Notes under the pieces: model-generated | The model's database searches: none | Told to the model about the DNA's origin: nothing | The model's input: only the letters and a program-made list of their open reading frames with translations | Part shown: piece by piece, positions 7,025 through 15,024 of the stretch | Layout: every line of letters begins with the position of its first letter | Position numbering within the stretch: the stretch's first letter is position 1 | Assembly: GCA_030432735.1 (NCBI GenBank) | Contig: JAUIMK010000007.1 | Span: forward strand, 1-39,709 | From: a bacterium | GTDB taxonomy: Bacteria > Myxococcota_A > UBA9160 > UBA4427 | Length of the DNA stretch: 39,709 nt | Direction: 5' to 3' | Program-made: the position numbers and the translations under genes

Positions 7025-8800
7025 ATGCTACCCCCTCGCGTCCCAGATCGCGTCCTCGCCGGCGTCCTCGTCGTCGCGCTGACCGTCATCGCGCTCTCGC
7101 CCGGGCCCGCGCTCGCCCGCTCCGATGCGCCGGCCACACCGCCCTACGAGAACGTGACCGTGTTCGTGGCGAAGACGATCGTCACGATGGAGCCGGGACA
7201 GCCCGAAGCGACCGCGGTCGCCGTCGAGGGGAGGACCGGCCGCATCCTCGACGTGGGCAGCCTCGACACGATGCAGCCCTGGCTCGCGGAGGTCCCGCAC
7301 ACGATCGATCGCCGGTTCCGAAAGAAGGTCCTGCTCCCGGGCTTCATCGATCCCCACGTCCACCCCTTTCTCGTGGGCAAGCTCCTCACCGTCGACATCG
7401 CCGCGCCCGAGGACTGGAACCTGCCGAGCGGCCGCGTCGACGCCGTCACGAATCGCGAGGACTTCCTCGCCCGACTGACGCGCCTCGCCGCCGAGTGGCC
7501 CCATGAGGACGTGCCCCAGATCGTCTGGGGCTGGCATCGTCTGTGGCACGGCGACTTCGCGCGCGAGGATCTAGACGCCATCGCGCCGGACAAGCCGCTG
7601 CTCCTCTGGCACCGCTCGTATCACGAGATCGTCGCCAACTCGAAGGCGATGGCGATGATCCCGGTTCCCGCCGAGGCCCTCGCGCGCGCAGGCCACCAGA
7701 TCGACGTCGAACGCGGCCACTTCGCCGAAATGGGCATGGGCGTCGCGAATTCGGCCATCGCGCCGATCACGGAGTCTCCGGAGAAGATCGTCGAGGGTCT
7801 CGAGACCTTCCGCGTCCTGATGCAACGCGGCGGCGTGACGACCGCCGCCGACATGGTCGCCGGCAGCACGATCGGGATCGACGTCGAGTGGGCCGCTTCG
7901 AAAGCGCATCTGCAGGGCGCGGACGTGCCCTTCCGCACCCTCTTCGTCCACGCGCCGGTCGGCTGGCAGTACGAGCTCGGCGAGGCCGCGGTCGCGAAGT
8001 TCGAAGCGATTCGCGCGGAGGCGAACGACCAGCTGCGCTGGCCCCGCGCGATCAAGTCCCTGGCCGACGGCGCGTTCATCTCGCAGCTCATGCGCATGGG
8101 CCCGCCCGGCTACCTCGACGGGCACGAGGGCGAGTGGATGATCCCGCCGGAGCACCAGTACGACGCCGTGGCGCCCTGGTGGAAGCAGGGCTTCGACGTC
8201 TACTACCACGTCAACGGGGACGAAGGCCTCGACGTCGTGCTCGACGTCTTCGAGCGGCTCAAGACGGAACACCCGCGCCCCGACTTCCGCTTCAGCCTCG
8301 AACATTTCGGCATGTCCCGGGACGACCAGGTCGCACGTCTCGCGCGGCTCGGGGGCGGCTCGGTCTCGATCAACGGCTACTACGCCCATTACTTCGCGGA
8401 CAAGTACGCGCGCCACGGGCTGGGCTACGCGCGCGCGTCGCAGATGACGCGGCTCGGCTCCTTGTCCCGGGCGGGCGTTCCCTTCACGATGCACTCGGAT
8501 TGTCCGATGGGGCCCCTCGAGCCGCTGCTCGCGGTCACGACCGCGGTCACGCGCCGCACCCAGGAGGGTCGCGTCATGGCGCCGGAGCAGCGCGTCAGCG
8601 TCGACGAGGCGCTTCGCGCGGTCACGATCGACGCCGCCTGGAACCTGCGTCTCGACGCCGAGGTCGGGAGCATCGCACCGGGAAAGAAAGCGGATTTCGT
8701 CGTGCTCGAGCAGAATCCCTACGACGTTCGCCCCGCCCGGATCAAGGACATCGACGTCTGGGGCACGATCTTCGAGGGCCGCGTCTTCGAGGCGCCCTGA
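7025..8800 (+). CDS. Exported amidohydrolase (YtcJ-like, amidohydrolase 3 family)
   Basis: A 591-residue metal-dependent hydrolase with an N-terminal signal peptide (hydrophobic core 10-27, cleavage near A-L-A-R), so it should act in the periplasm. The N-terminal beta-sandwich strand is followed by the metal-binding G-F-I-D-P-H-V-H with H111 and H113. The C-terminal M-H-S-D-C-P-M-G carries the family's late Asp, and the final G-S-I-A-P-G-K-K-A-D-F-V-V-L block is diagnostic of the superfamily. YtcJ-like proteins are mostly uncharacterised; N-acyl or amide hydrolysis is a family-level guess. The cyclase gene follows after 115 bases on the same strand. Confidence 0.9.
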   Translation: MLPPRVPDRVLAGVLVVALTVIALSPGPALARSDAPATPPYENVTVFVAKTIVTMEPGQPEATAVAVEGRTGRILDVGSLDTMQPWLAEVPHTIDRRFRKKVLLPGFIDPHVHPFLVGKLLTVDIAAPEDWNLPSGRVDAVTNREDFLARLTRLAAEWPHEDVPQIVWGWHRLWHGDFAREDLDAIAPDKPLLLWHRSYHEIVANSKAMAMIPVPAEALARAGHQIDVERGHFAEMGMGVANSAIAPITESPEKIVEGLETFRVLMQRGGVTTAADMVAGSTIGIDVEWAASKAHLQGADVPFRTLFVHAPVGWQYELGEAAVAKFEAIRAEANDQLRWPRAIKSLADGAFISQLMRMGPPGYLDGHEGEWMIPPEHQYDAVAPWWKQGFDVYYHVNGDEGLDVVLDVFERLKTEHPRPDFRFSLEHFGMSRDDQVARLARLGGGSVSINGYYAHYFADKYARHGLGYARASQMTRLGSLSRAGVPFTMHSDCPMGPLEPLLAVTTAVTRRTQEGRVMAPEQRVSVDEALRAVTIDAAWNLRLDAEVGSIAPGKKADFVVLEQNPYDVRPARIKDIDVWGTIFEGRVFEAP

Positions 8801-8915
8801 TGGGGCCGCGCGGCGCGGACGTCCTGGAGGGCACGGCTTGAGTTCCCGCCGCTTTCCGCCGATTGATCACGGGGGCCCTGGCCGTCCGCCCCACACAGCA
8901 CCCGGAGCGCAGCGC

Positions 8916-10628
8916 ATGTCCACGGAGCAGGGAGATCGGATCGTCTGCCGCTTGCGCTTCCAGCACGAGGGGCGCGACCGCGTCTTCGCCGTGAGCGACC
9001 GTCCGGTCGTGATCGGGCGCTCGCCGGACGCGGACCTGCTGCTCGCCCACGAGAGCATCTCGCGCCAGCACGCGCGGATCGCCTACGAAGACGAGGGCTG
9101 GCTGCTCACCGACCTCGACAGCAAGAACGGCTCGCGGGTGAACACCTTTCACGTGAAGGAACAGATCCTGCGCAACGGAGACCGACTCGACCTCGGATCC
9201 ATCCGGATGTTCGTCGAGATCGGTCCCGAGTCCGCCGCCTCCCGCGCGCGCGTGATCTTCGAAGAGAAGAAGGCACCGGCGATGCACACCGAAGTGCTCG
9301 ACCTCAAGGGCCTCGACCGGCTCCTGCAGGCGGCCGGCGATCGCACGGCGGCGCCCTCTCCCTCGCCGTTCACCGACAAGGACGTGCTCGCGGGCCTCGA
9401 CGAAGATCTGCTGCGGACGCCGGTCCCGGAGAGCGGCACGAGCCCGGAGCTGCTTCGCCTCGTCTCCGAGTCCGCCGAGAGTCTGCTCTCCTGCACGACG
9501 CTGCCGGAGACCCTCGACCGCATCCTCTCCCTCGTCTTCGCGAACATTCCCGTCGAGCGCGGCGTGATCTGCCTCCACGACGAGGCCTCGGGCGGCATCG
9601 AGCCGATGGCGATGCGGAACCGCGAGGGCGTTCCCGACGCGCCGATCGCCATCAGCACGAACATCACCGGCGTCGCGATCGAGGAGAAGCAGGCCGTCCT
9701 GATCAAGGACACCGCGATGGACGAACGCTTCGGCGGTGCCGAGAGCGTGATCATGATGGACATCCATTCGGCGATGTGCGCCCCGCTCCTGCGGGACGGC
9801 AAGGTGAGCGGCTACATCTACGTCGACCGCCAGTCGAGCGCGCATCCCTTCGACATGTCGCAGCTCCAGGCCCTCTCGATCCTCGCGCTCCTCGCCGCGA
9901 TCGCGGTCGAGCAGGCGAGCCTTCGCGACGACGTGCGGCGCGAGCAGGAGCGCCGCGTGCGCCTCGCCCGCTACAGCTCGCCGGCGGTCGTCGAACGGAT
10001 CATCGCGGATCCCGAAGCGGGCACCGGCAGCATGGTCGCCGACGAGGGCGACGTCTCGGTGCTCTTCGCCGACCTCACCGGCTTCACGACCATGGCCGAG
10101 CGGCTCCCGCCCTCCGAGGTCGTGCTGATCCTGAACCAGGTCTTCGAGCGCCTCACGAGCGCGGTCTTCGCCCTCGACGGCACCCTCGACAAGTTCCGCG
10201 GCGACGGCATGATGGCCTTCTTCGGTGCGCCGCTGCCGATGGCGGACCACGCCGAGCGCGCCGTCGAGGCCGCGCTCCAGATGCAGGAAGCCCTCGCGCG
10301 GTTGAACGAAGCGCGCGAAGGCGTGCGGCCGATCAAGATGCGGATCGGCGTGAACTCCGGCTCGGTCGTCGTCGGCGACATCGGCTCCCCGCAACGCAAG
10401 GACTACACCGTCATCGGCGACGTCGTGAACATCGCCAGCCGCCTCGAGTCCTCCGTCGCCCTGCCCGGCCAGGTCGTGATCGGCGAGTCGACCTGGGAAG
10501 CGGTTCGTCACGCGTACACCGCCGACGCCCTCGAAGAAGTGCTCCTGAAGGGCAAGCGAAAGGGCGTGCGCCCCTACCGCGTGACGGGACGGATCGGCGC
10601 CGACGTGGGACCGACCCGCGCGCTCTGA
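8916..10628 (+). CDS. FHA-GAF-class III adenylate cyclase
   Basis: A 570-residue soluble signalling enzyme that should make cAMP from ATP. Three domains are visible. FHA, about 20-100, has G-R-S (35-37), S-R-Q-H (49-52) and N71 for phospho-threonine binding. GAF, about 195-335, is a small-molecule or redox sensor. The class III cyclase, about 376-560, has metal aspartates D386 (F-A-D-L-T-G-F) and D430 (F-R-G-D-G), substrate-specifying K426 and T498 (Y-T-V-I-G-D), and N505/R509 for catalysis. The Lys/Thr pair marks class IIIb adenylate, not guanylate, cyclases. The ATG at 8916 has a GGAG nine bases upstream. Input is probably a Ser/Thr kinase signal through FHA plus a GAF ligand. Confidence 0.92.
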   Translation: MSTEQGDRIVCRLRFQHEGRDRVFAVSDRPVVIGRSPDADLLLAHESISRQHARIAYEDEGWLLTDLDSKNGSRVNTFHVKEQILRNGDRLDLGSIRMFVEIGPESAASRARVIFEEKKAPAMHTEVLDLKGLDRLLQAAGDRTAAPSPSPFTDKDVLAGLDEDLLRTPVPESGTSPELLRLVSESAESLLSCTTLPETLDRILSLVFANIPVERGVICLHDEASGGIEPMAMRNREGVPDAPIAISTNITGVAIEEKQAVLIKDTAMDERFGGAESVIMMDIHSAMCAPLLRDGKVSGYIYVDRQSSAHPFDMSQLQALSILALLAAIAVEQASLRDDVRREQERRVRLARYSSPAVVERIIADPEAGTGSMVADEGDVSVLFADLTGFTTMAERLPPSEVVLILNQVFERLTSAVFALDGTLDKFRGDGMMAFFGAPLPMADHAERAVEAALQMQEALARLNEAREGVRPIKMRIGVNSGSVVVGDIGSPQRKDYTVIGDVVNIASRLESSVALPGQVVIGESTWEAVRHAYTADALEEVLLKGKRKGVRPYRVTGRIGADVGPTRAL

Positions 10629-10636
10629 GCGCCGGG

Positions 10637-10782
10637 GACACGCGGCGTCGCGGATCGGGCCGTCCCCCGCCGCCGCCACGCGGTCGCGGATCGCGGCATC
10701 CACGCCGGCTGCCACGCGGTCGCGGATCGCGGCATCCACGCCGGCTGCCACGCGGTCGCGGATCGCGGCGTCCACGCGACCG
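10637..10782. repeat. 36-bp tandem repeat in intergenic DNA
   Basis: Two identical 36-base units lie at 10675-10710 and 10711-10746. A third copy at 10747-10782 diverges near its end, and a degenerate partial copy at 10637-10665 precedes them. Each unit contains the near-palindromic core CGCGGATCGCGG. The array lies between the cyclase stop (10628) and the aminotransferase start (10836) and runs up to a TATAGT that could be a -10 element. Because 36 is a multiple of three, minus-strand frames give a repeated peptide, but nothing suggests it is coding. There are no unique spacers, so this is not a CRISPR array. Confidence 0.9.
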
Positions 10783-10835
10783 CCGTATAGTAGGGCCGCC
10801 GCCGACCCCGGCCGGCCACCCCGAGCAGAGCACCC

Positions 10836-12032
10836 ATGAGCACGAACGAAGACATCGCCGCCCGCGGCCGGGACGTCCTGGTCGGGAACTACGCCCCGCA
10901 ACCGATCACCCTCGTGCGCGGCGAGGGCTGCTGGCTCTTCGATGCGGACGGCAACAAGTTCCTCGACCTGATGGGCGGGATCGCAACCGCCACCCTCGGT
11001 CACGCGAACCCGAAGCTCCAGGCGGCGCTCGCCGAGCAGGCCAGCAAGCTCTGGCACGTGTCGAACCTCTACACGACCGAGCCACAGATCCAGCTCGCGG
11101 AGCGGATCACCTCGAGCTCCTTCGCGGAGGCCGTGTACTTCTGCAACTCGGGCGCCGAAGCGAACGAGGCCGCGCTCAAGCTGGCGCGACGCCACCACCA
11201 CGACCGCGGCACCGGACGCCACGAGATCATCGCCTTCGAGGGCTCCTTCCACGGTCGCACGCTCTTCACGGTCACCGCGACGGGCACCCCGGCCTACTGG
11301 GAGGGCTTCGGCCCGATGGTCCCGGGCGTCCACCACGCGAAGTGGGGGGACCTCGACTCCGTGCGCGCGCTGCTCTCGGAGCGGAGCGCCGCGATCCTGG
11401 TCGAGCCGATCCAGGGCGAGGGCGGGATCCGAACCGCGCCGGCGGGATTCCTGAGAGGACTCCGGGACCTCGCCGACGAGAACGACTGCCTGTTGATCTT
11501 CGACGAAGTCCAGGTCGGGATGGGCCGGACGGGGACGCTCTTCGCGCACGAGCAGGAGGGCGTCACACCCGACGTCATGACCCTCGCGAAGGCCCTCGGT
11601 GGAGGCATCCCGATCGGCGCGATGGCGACGACCCGCGCGCTCTCGAAGGCGCTCGTGCCCGGGACCCACGCTTCGACCTTCGGTGGCAACCCGCTCGCCT
11701 GCGCCGTGGCCTGCGCCGTCTTCGACGAGCTCGCGGGCGGCGTCCTCGACCACGCGAAGGCGATGGGCGAGCGCCTGGGCGACGGGCTCGCGGAGATCGC
11801 CTCCGCCGCGGGGCCGGACAAGGTGCACGAAGCTCGCGGACGCGGTCTCCTGCGGGGTCTGGCGATGAAGGAAGCCCCGGGCCCGATCATCGACGCCTGC
11901 CGCGAGCGCGGCGTGCTCGTGATCTCCGCCGGCGGCAACGTGCTCCGACTCGCCCCCCCGCTCACGATCAGCGCCGACGAGCTCGATCACGGCCTCCGCC
12001 TCCTCCGCGAAGTCGTCCTCGAGCTCGCCTGA
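10836..12032 (+). CDS. argD: Acetylornithine/succinyl-diaminopimelate aminotransferase
   Basis: A 398-residue class III PLP aminotransferase close to ArgD, which makes N-acetylornithine from N-acetylglutamate semialdehyde in arginine synthesis. Features include S-G-A-E-A-N (105-110) for cofactor phosphate binding, F-E-G-S-F-H-G-R-T, the pyridine-N aspartate D223 in F-D-E-V-Q-V-G-M-G-R-T-G, and the Schiff-base lysine K252 in T-L-A-K-A-L-G-G-G-I-P-I-G. Length and the G-R-G-L-L-R-G-L strand near 345 fit ArgD. Related ornithine or GABA aminotransferases are alternatives, since no other arginine gene is near. The gene ends 13 bases before the convergent permease stop. Confidence 0.86.
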   Translation: MSTNEDIAARGRDVLVGNYAPQPITLVRGEGCWLFDADGNKFLDLMGGIATATLGHANPKLQAALAEQASKLWHVSNLYTTEPQIQLAERITSSSFAEAVYFCNSGAEANEAALKLARRHHHDRGTGRHEIIAFEGSFHGRTLFTVTATGTPAYWEGFGPMVPGVHHAKWGDLDSVRALLSERSAAILVEPIQGEGGIRTAPAGFLRGLRDLADENDCLLIFDEVQVGMGRTGTLFAHEQEGVTPDVMTLAKALGGGIPIGAMATTRALSKALVPGTHASTFGGNPLACAVACAVFDELAGGVLDHAKAMGERLGDGLAEIASAAGPDKVHEARGRGLLRGLAMKEAPGPIIDACRERGVLVISAGGNVLRLAPPLTISADELDHGLRLLREVVLELA

Positions 12033-12045
12033 CGCCGCTCGGTCG

Positions 12046-13332
12046 TCAGCCGACGCGCCGACGCATGAACGCGTAGACGAGGGCGCCGACGGCGACGGTC
12101 AGAAGGCCGAACGCCGCCTCCACCGGCTCGCGCAGCACGAGGAAGGCACTGCTTCCGACGGTCGCCCCGATGAAGGCGAGCGGCACGAAGGGCGCCCCCC
12201 AGACCGGCGGCCCGGCCAGGCGGCGCACCGACGGGAGGAAGAGCGTCGCGACGGTCGCCGCCGCCGAGAGCCCGAGCATGAAGCCGGCGTAGTCGAGGAG
12301 CGCTCGCAGATCCGCGAGGAGATAGGCGGCGAGCGAGAGCACGACCTGCAGCCCGATCGCCGGGCGCGGGCTCTCGTCTCCGCCGGCGAGCACCGAGGGA
12401 AGCAGCCCGTCCGCCGCCATCTGCGCGTAGACCCGGGGTCCGACCATCACCATGGCCGAGATCGAGGTGAAGAGTCCGAGCGTGACGATGCCGGCGAGGG
12501 CCGCGCGCGCCCACCGGCCACCGAGCGCCTCCGCCGCGACCGCGCCCACGTCCGCGCGCCCCGCCAACGATTCGACCGGGGCCGACGACACGAAGACGGC
12601 GTTCAGCGACACGTAGAGGAGCGAGACGGCGAGGGTGCCGAGCACGAGCGCGCGCGGGAGGGTCCACGCGGGCCGATCGAGCTCCCCGGCGACGTAGACC
12701 GCCGCGTTCCAGCCCGAGTAGGCGAAGGAGATCCAGACGAGGGTCACGGCGAAGGCCGGGAGCCTGAACTCCGCTGACGACGCGACCTCGACCGCGTCCG
12801 ATGCCGGTCGCGCGAGGGTCCACGCGCCGAGCGCGAGGAAGAGCAGGATGGCGATCCCCTTCGCCAGCACGGCGCCGCTCTGCAGCCGGAGGCCGCCCGA
12901 GCGACTCGCCGCGTGCAGGAGCCCGCAGGCCACGATCGCGAACGCGCCGAGACCGGGCAGCGTGAGATCGCCGCCCAGCGCCGCGGCCAGATAGGCCTCG
13001 AGGCCATGGGCCGCGACCGCGATCGGGGCGGTGAAGCCGGCGAAGAGCGAGACCCACCCGGCGAGGAAGCCGAGCAGCGGATGCACCGCTCGCGAGAGGA
13101 AGAGATATTCGCCGCCATTGCCCGGAAGGCGCGCAGCGATCCCCGCGTAGGAGAGCGCGCCGCAGAGCGCGATCGCGCCCCCGACGACCCACGCGAGGAT
13201 CACCTGCTCCGGTGACCCGAGATCCGCGAGGGCGAAGCCCGAGGTCGTGAAGGCCCCGACTCCGATCATGTTGCCGGCGACGAGGAGCGTCGCCGCGCGC
13301 AGGCCGATGCCGTCGGGGCGATCCGTCTTCAT
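12046..13332 (-). CDS. APC-superfamily amino acid permease
   Basis: A 428-residue inner-membrane transporter with about 12 hydrophobic segments. The first helix holds G-N-M-I-G-V-G-A-F, the broken-helix substrate motif of APC permeases, and a second early block, G-A-L-S-Y-A-G-I-A-A-R-L-P, matches the family's helix 2 region. It most likely exchanges or imports amino acids or amines; the ligand is unknown. Its ATG (13332-13330) overlaps the stop of the upstream TetR gene by two bases (ATGA), so translation is probably coupled. It is the last gene of a three-gene minus-strand operon. Confidence 0.88.
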   Translation of the reverse strand: MKTDRPDGIGLRAATLLVAGNMIGVGAFTTSGFALADLGSPEQVILAWVVGGAIALCGALSYAGIAARLPGNGGEYLFLSRAVHPLLGFLAGWVSLFAGFTAPIAVAAHGLEAYLAAALGGDLTLPGLGAFAIVACGLLHAASRSGGLRLQSGAVLAKGIAILLFLALGAWTLARPASDAVEVASSAEFRLPAFAVTLVWISFAYSGWNAAVYVAGELDRPAWTLPRALVLGTLAVSLLYVSLNAVFVSSAPVESLAGRADVGAVAAEALGGRWARAALAGIVTLGLFTSISAMVMVGPRVYAQMAADGLLPSVLAGGDESPRPAIGLQVVLSLAAYLLADLRALLDYAGFMLGLSAAATVATLFLPSVRRLAGPPVWGAPFVPLAFIGATVGSSAFLVLREPVEAAFGLLTVAVGALVYAFMRRRVG

Positions 13333-14027
13333 GCCAGCAGACCCCGCACGGCGAAGTCGATCGCGTTCGTCCGGGCGAGCCCCGGGTCGTAGCGCTCGGG
13401 GGCGCGGTCCCAGTGGATGTGGACGGCCCAGGTCGAGCAGATCTCGATCACCATCCGAGCAGCGAGGCGTACGTCCTCGAAGTCGCGGAAGTCGCCCGAC
13501 GCAGTACGGTGTCGGAGATAGGCCTCCATCGCGATGCGCACGTCCTCGCGGCCGTGCGTCTGCCAGAGTCCCGCGATCTCCGGATGGTCCATGCAGCGAT
13601 CGAGCAGCTTGATCCCGAATCGATTCGCGTACATCAGATCGAAGAGCTCCTCGACGATCCCCCGCGCCTCGGTCGCCACGTCGACGCGCCCCGTCGCCGC
13701 CGTGGCCGTCATCGCCGCCTCGAGCCGCGGCAGGCGCACCTGCTGCCCGAAGGTCTCGGCGACGCGTCGCGCGATCTCGCCCGGCGGTGGCGTCGGCAGC
13801 GGCAGGGGATCCGGGAGCGGGATCGGCTCGGTCGCGTCCGCGAACGCCAGACAGAGCGCGAAGAGCGCGTCCTTGCTCTCGACGTAGCCGTAGAGGGTTC
13901 CCTTCGCGACCCCGACCGCGTCCGCGACGTCCGCCATCTGGGTCCGGCGATAGCCGGCCTCGATGAAGACCCCGGTCGCGCCGCGCACGAGATCGTCGAA
14001 GCGATCATCGGGAATCCGTCGCGCCAC
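13329..14027 (-). CDS. TetR-family regulator, middle gene of operon
   Basis: A 232-residue TetR-type protein starting with GTG at 14027. The DNA-binding domain is at about residues 6-52, with F-I-E-A-G-Y-R-R-T-Q-M-A-D-V-A-D-A and the recognition helix K-G-T-L-Y-G-Y-V-E-S-K-D-A-L-F. The first base of the GTG is the last base of the preceding methyltransferase stop, and its own stop overlaps the permease start, so all three genes look coupled. The frame runs open further upstream, but only over methyltransferase coding sequence. It probably controls this operon through the dyad at 14754-14772 in response to a substrate or product of the methyltransferase or permease. Confidence 0.88.
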   Translation of the reverse strand: MARRIPDDRFDDLVRGATGVFIEAGYRRTQMADVADAVGVAKGTLYGYVESKDALFALCLAFADATEPIPLPDPLPLPTPPPGEIARRVAETFGQQVRLPRLEAAMTATAATGRVDVATEARGIVEELFDLMYANRFGIKLLDRCMDHPEIAGLWQTHGREDVRIAMEAYLRHRTASGDFRDFEDVRLAARMVIEICSTWAVHIHWDRAPERYDPGLARTNAIDFAVRGLLA

Positions 14028-14701
14028 TAGCGACTCGCGGCGACGGCGCCCGAGGTCGCGTCGTCGGAAACGAAGACCTGGAAGCTCTGCGCGGGCAGGA
14101 AGTCGTAGGCCGCCGTGCGCGTGAAGCCGGCCTCGCGCATCTCGCTCACGATGAGCGCGGGCTCCGTCCAATGGCCCGACGTCTGGAACCAGGAGATCGG
14201 CGCGGGGGCGTCGGGCCGATCGTCGAGGTGCACGACCCGTGCGCCCGGCGAGAGGTCCACACGCAGCCGGTCGAAATAGGCGACGCGATCCTCGATGTGG
14301 TGATAGGTCAGGCAGGTCATCGCGACGTCGATCTCTCCGTCCGGCAGCCGCGGATCGTCGTAGGCACCGTACACGACCTCGACGTTGCCGTACCCCTTGC
14401 GCTCCACCCGATCTTCGAGCGCAGCGACGAGGCCGGGGTCGACCTCGACGGCGTAGACCCGGCCCTCGGGACCGACCGCTTCCGAGAGCCGGGCGAGCCA
14501 GTAGCCGGTTCCGGCGCCGATCTCGGCGACGCGGTCACCGGGCCGGAGAGCGAGCGCCTCCATCACGCGCCCGGGGTGTTGCCAGCCGTCGCGGCCGGAC
14601 GTCATCACCTTTCCGACGTCGACCTTCGCGAGGCCTCCGCTGCAGCCGACCGAGGTCAGCGTGATGGTGAGCCAGAGGACGAAGGGAAGGAGCTTGATCA
14701 T
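14027..14701 (-). CDS. Exported SAM-dependent methyltransferase-like lipoprotein
   Basis: A 224-residue class I methyltransferase fold preceded by a signal peptide. The first 20 residues form a hydrophobic segment ending in S-V-G-C, a good lipobox with C20. The SAM-binding glycine motif V-A-E-I-G-A-G-T-G-Y-W spans 58-68, followed by the acidic strand V-Y-A-V-E-V-D-P. SAM is cytoplasmic, so an exported methyltransferase is puzzling; the protein may be anchored at the membrane, bind another ligand, or use an internal start. It opens an operon with TetR and permease genes. The ATG at 14701 follows a weak GGAGA-type ribosome site. Confidence 0.8.
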   Translation of the reverse strand: MIKLLPFVLWLTITLTSVGCSGGLAKVDVGKVMTSGRDGWQHPGRVMEALALRPGDRVAEIGAGTGYWLARLSEAVGPEGRVYAVEVDPGLVAALEDRVERKGYGNVEVVYGAYDDPRLPDGEIDVAMTCLTYHHIEDRVAYFDRLRVDLSPGARVVHLDDRPDAPAPISWFQTSGHWTEPALIVSEMREAGFTRTAAYDFLPAQSFQVFVSDDATSGAVAASR

Positions 14702-15024
14702 GACGGGTCTCCGTTTCGGATGGGCGCCGACGGGCCGGCGGCGCGCCTTTATTTAACCGACTCATTCGGTCATTTACAAGGCCCGGCCGAAGCATGGGCC
14801 GTCTCGCGTCGACGCACGCCGCCAGCCGACCGACACGGATTGTCGAAGGACCTGCATCCAGTGACCGGTCGAGTCGCGGAGAGAACCGCAACTCTGCTCG
14901 CAACCTGCTGAAAAGACTGCGGTCCCGGGTTGGCACGAACGCTGCTCTACCGGGTCGGAGCCGCCCGGCGAGATCCAGGAACGAGGCGGCCCGATCCCCG
15001 ACCCGATCCCCGAGGAGAAGACCG
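14702..15024. other. Divergent intergenic region
   Basis: This 323-base gap separates the methyltransferase operon (-) from the membrane hydroxylase gene (+). The AT-rich part around 14748-14777 holds the dyad described separately and probably the operon promoter. The right half is GC-rich; the plus frame of the hydroxylase stays open through it, but it lacks family similarity and a good ribosome site. I see no other gene or RNA. Confidence 0.55.
14754..14772. promoter_or_regulatory. Candidate TetR operator of the methyltransferase operon
   Basis: TAACCGA-CTCAT-TCGGTCA is a 19-base dyad whose 7-base arms match at six positions. It lies in the most AT-rich part of the divergent region, about 50 bases upstream of the methyltransferase start. 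This is the size and place expected for a TetR-family operator, and the operon encodes such a regulator. Confidence 0.5.

Noticed and set aside
10675-10782. Possible CRISPR array
   Set aside because: The units abut directly without unique spacers, there are only about three copies, and no cas gene is present.
10574-10855. Minus-strand frame encoding a repeated 12-residue peptide
   Set aside because: The repetition comes from the 36-base DNA repeat; there is no ribosome site, and one end overlaps the cyclase gene.
8742-11990. Minus-strand open frame of over 1000 codons
   Set aside because: It is antisense to the cyclase and aminotransferase genes and crosses the tandem repeat; composition is that of a shadow frame.
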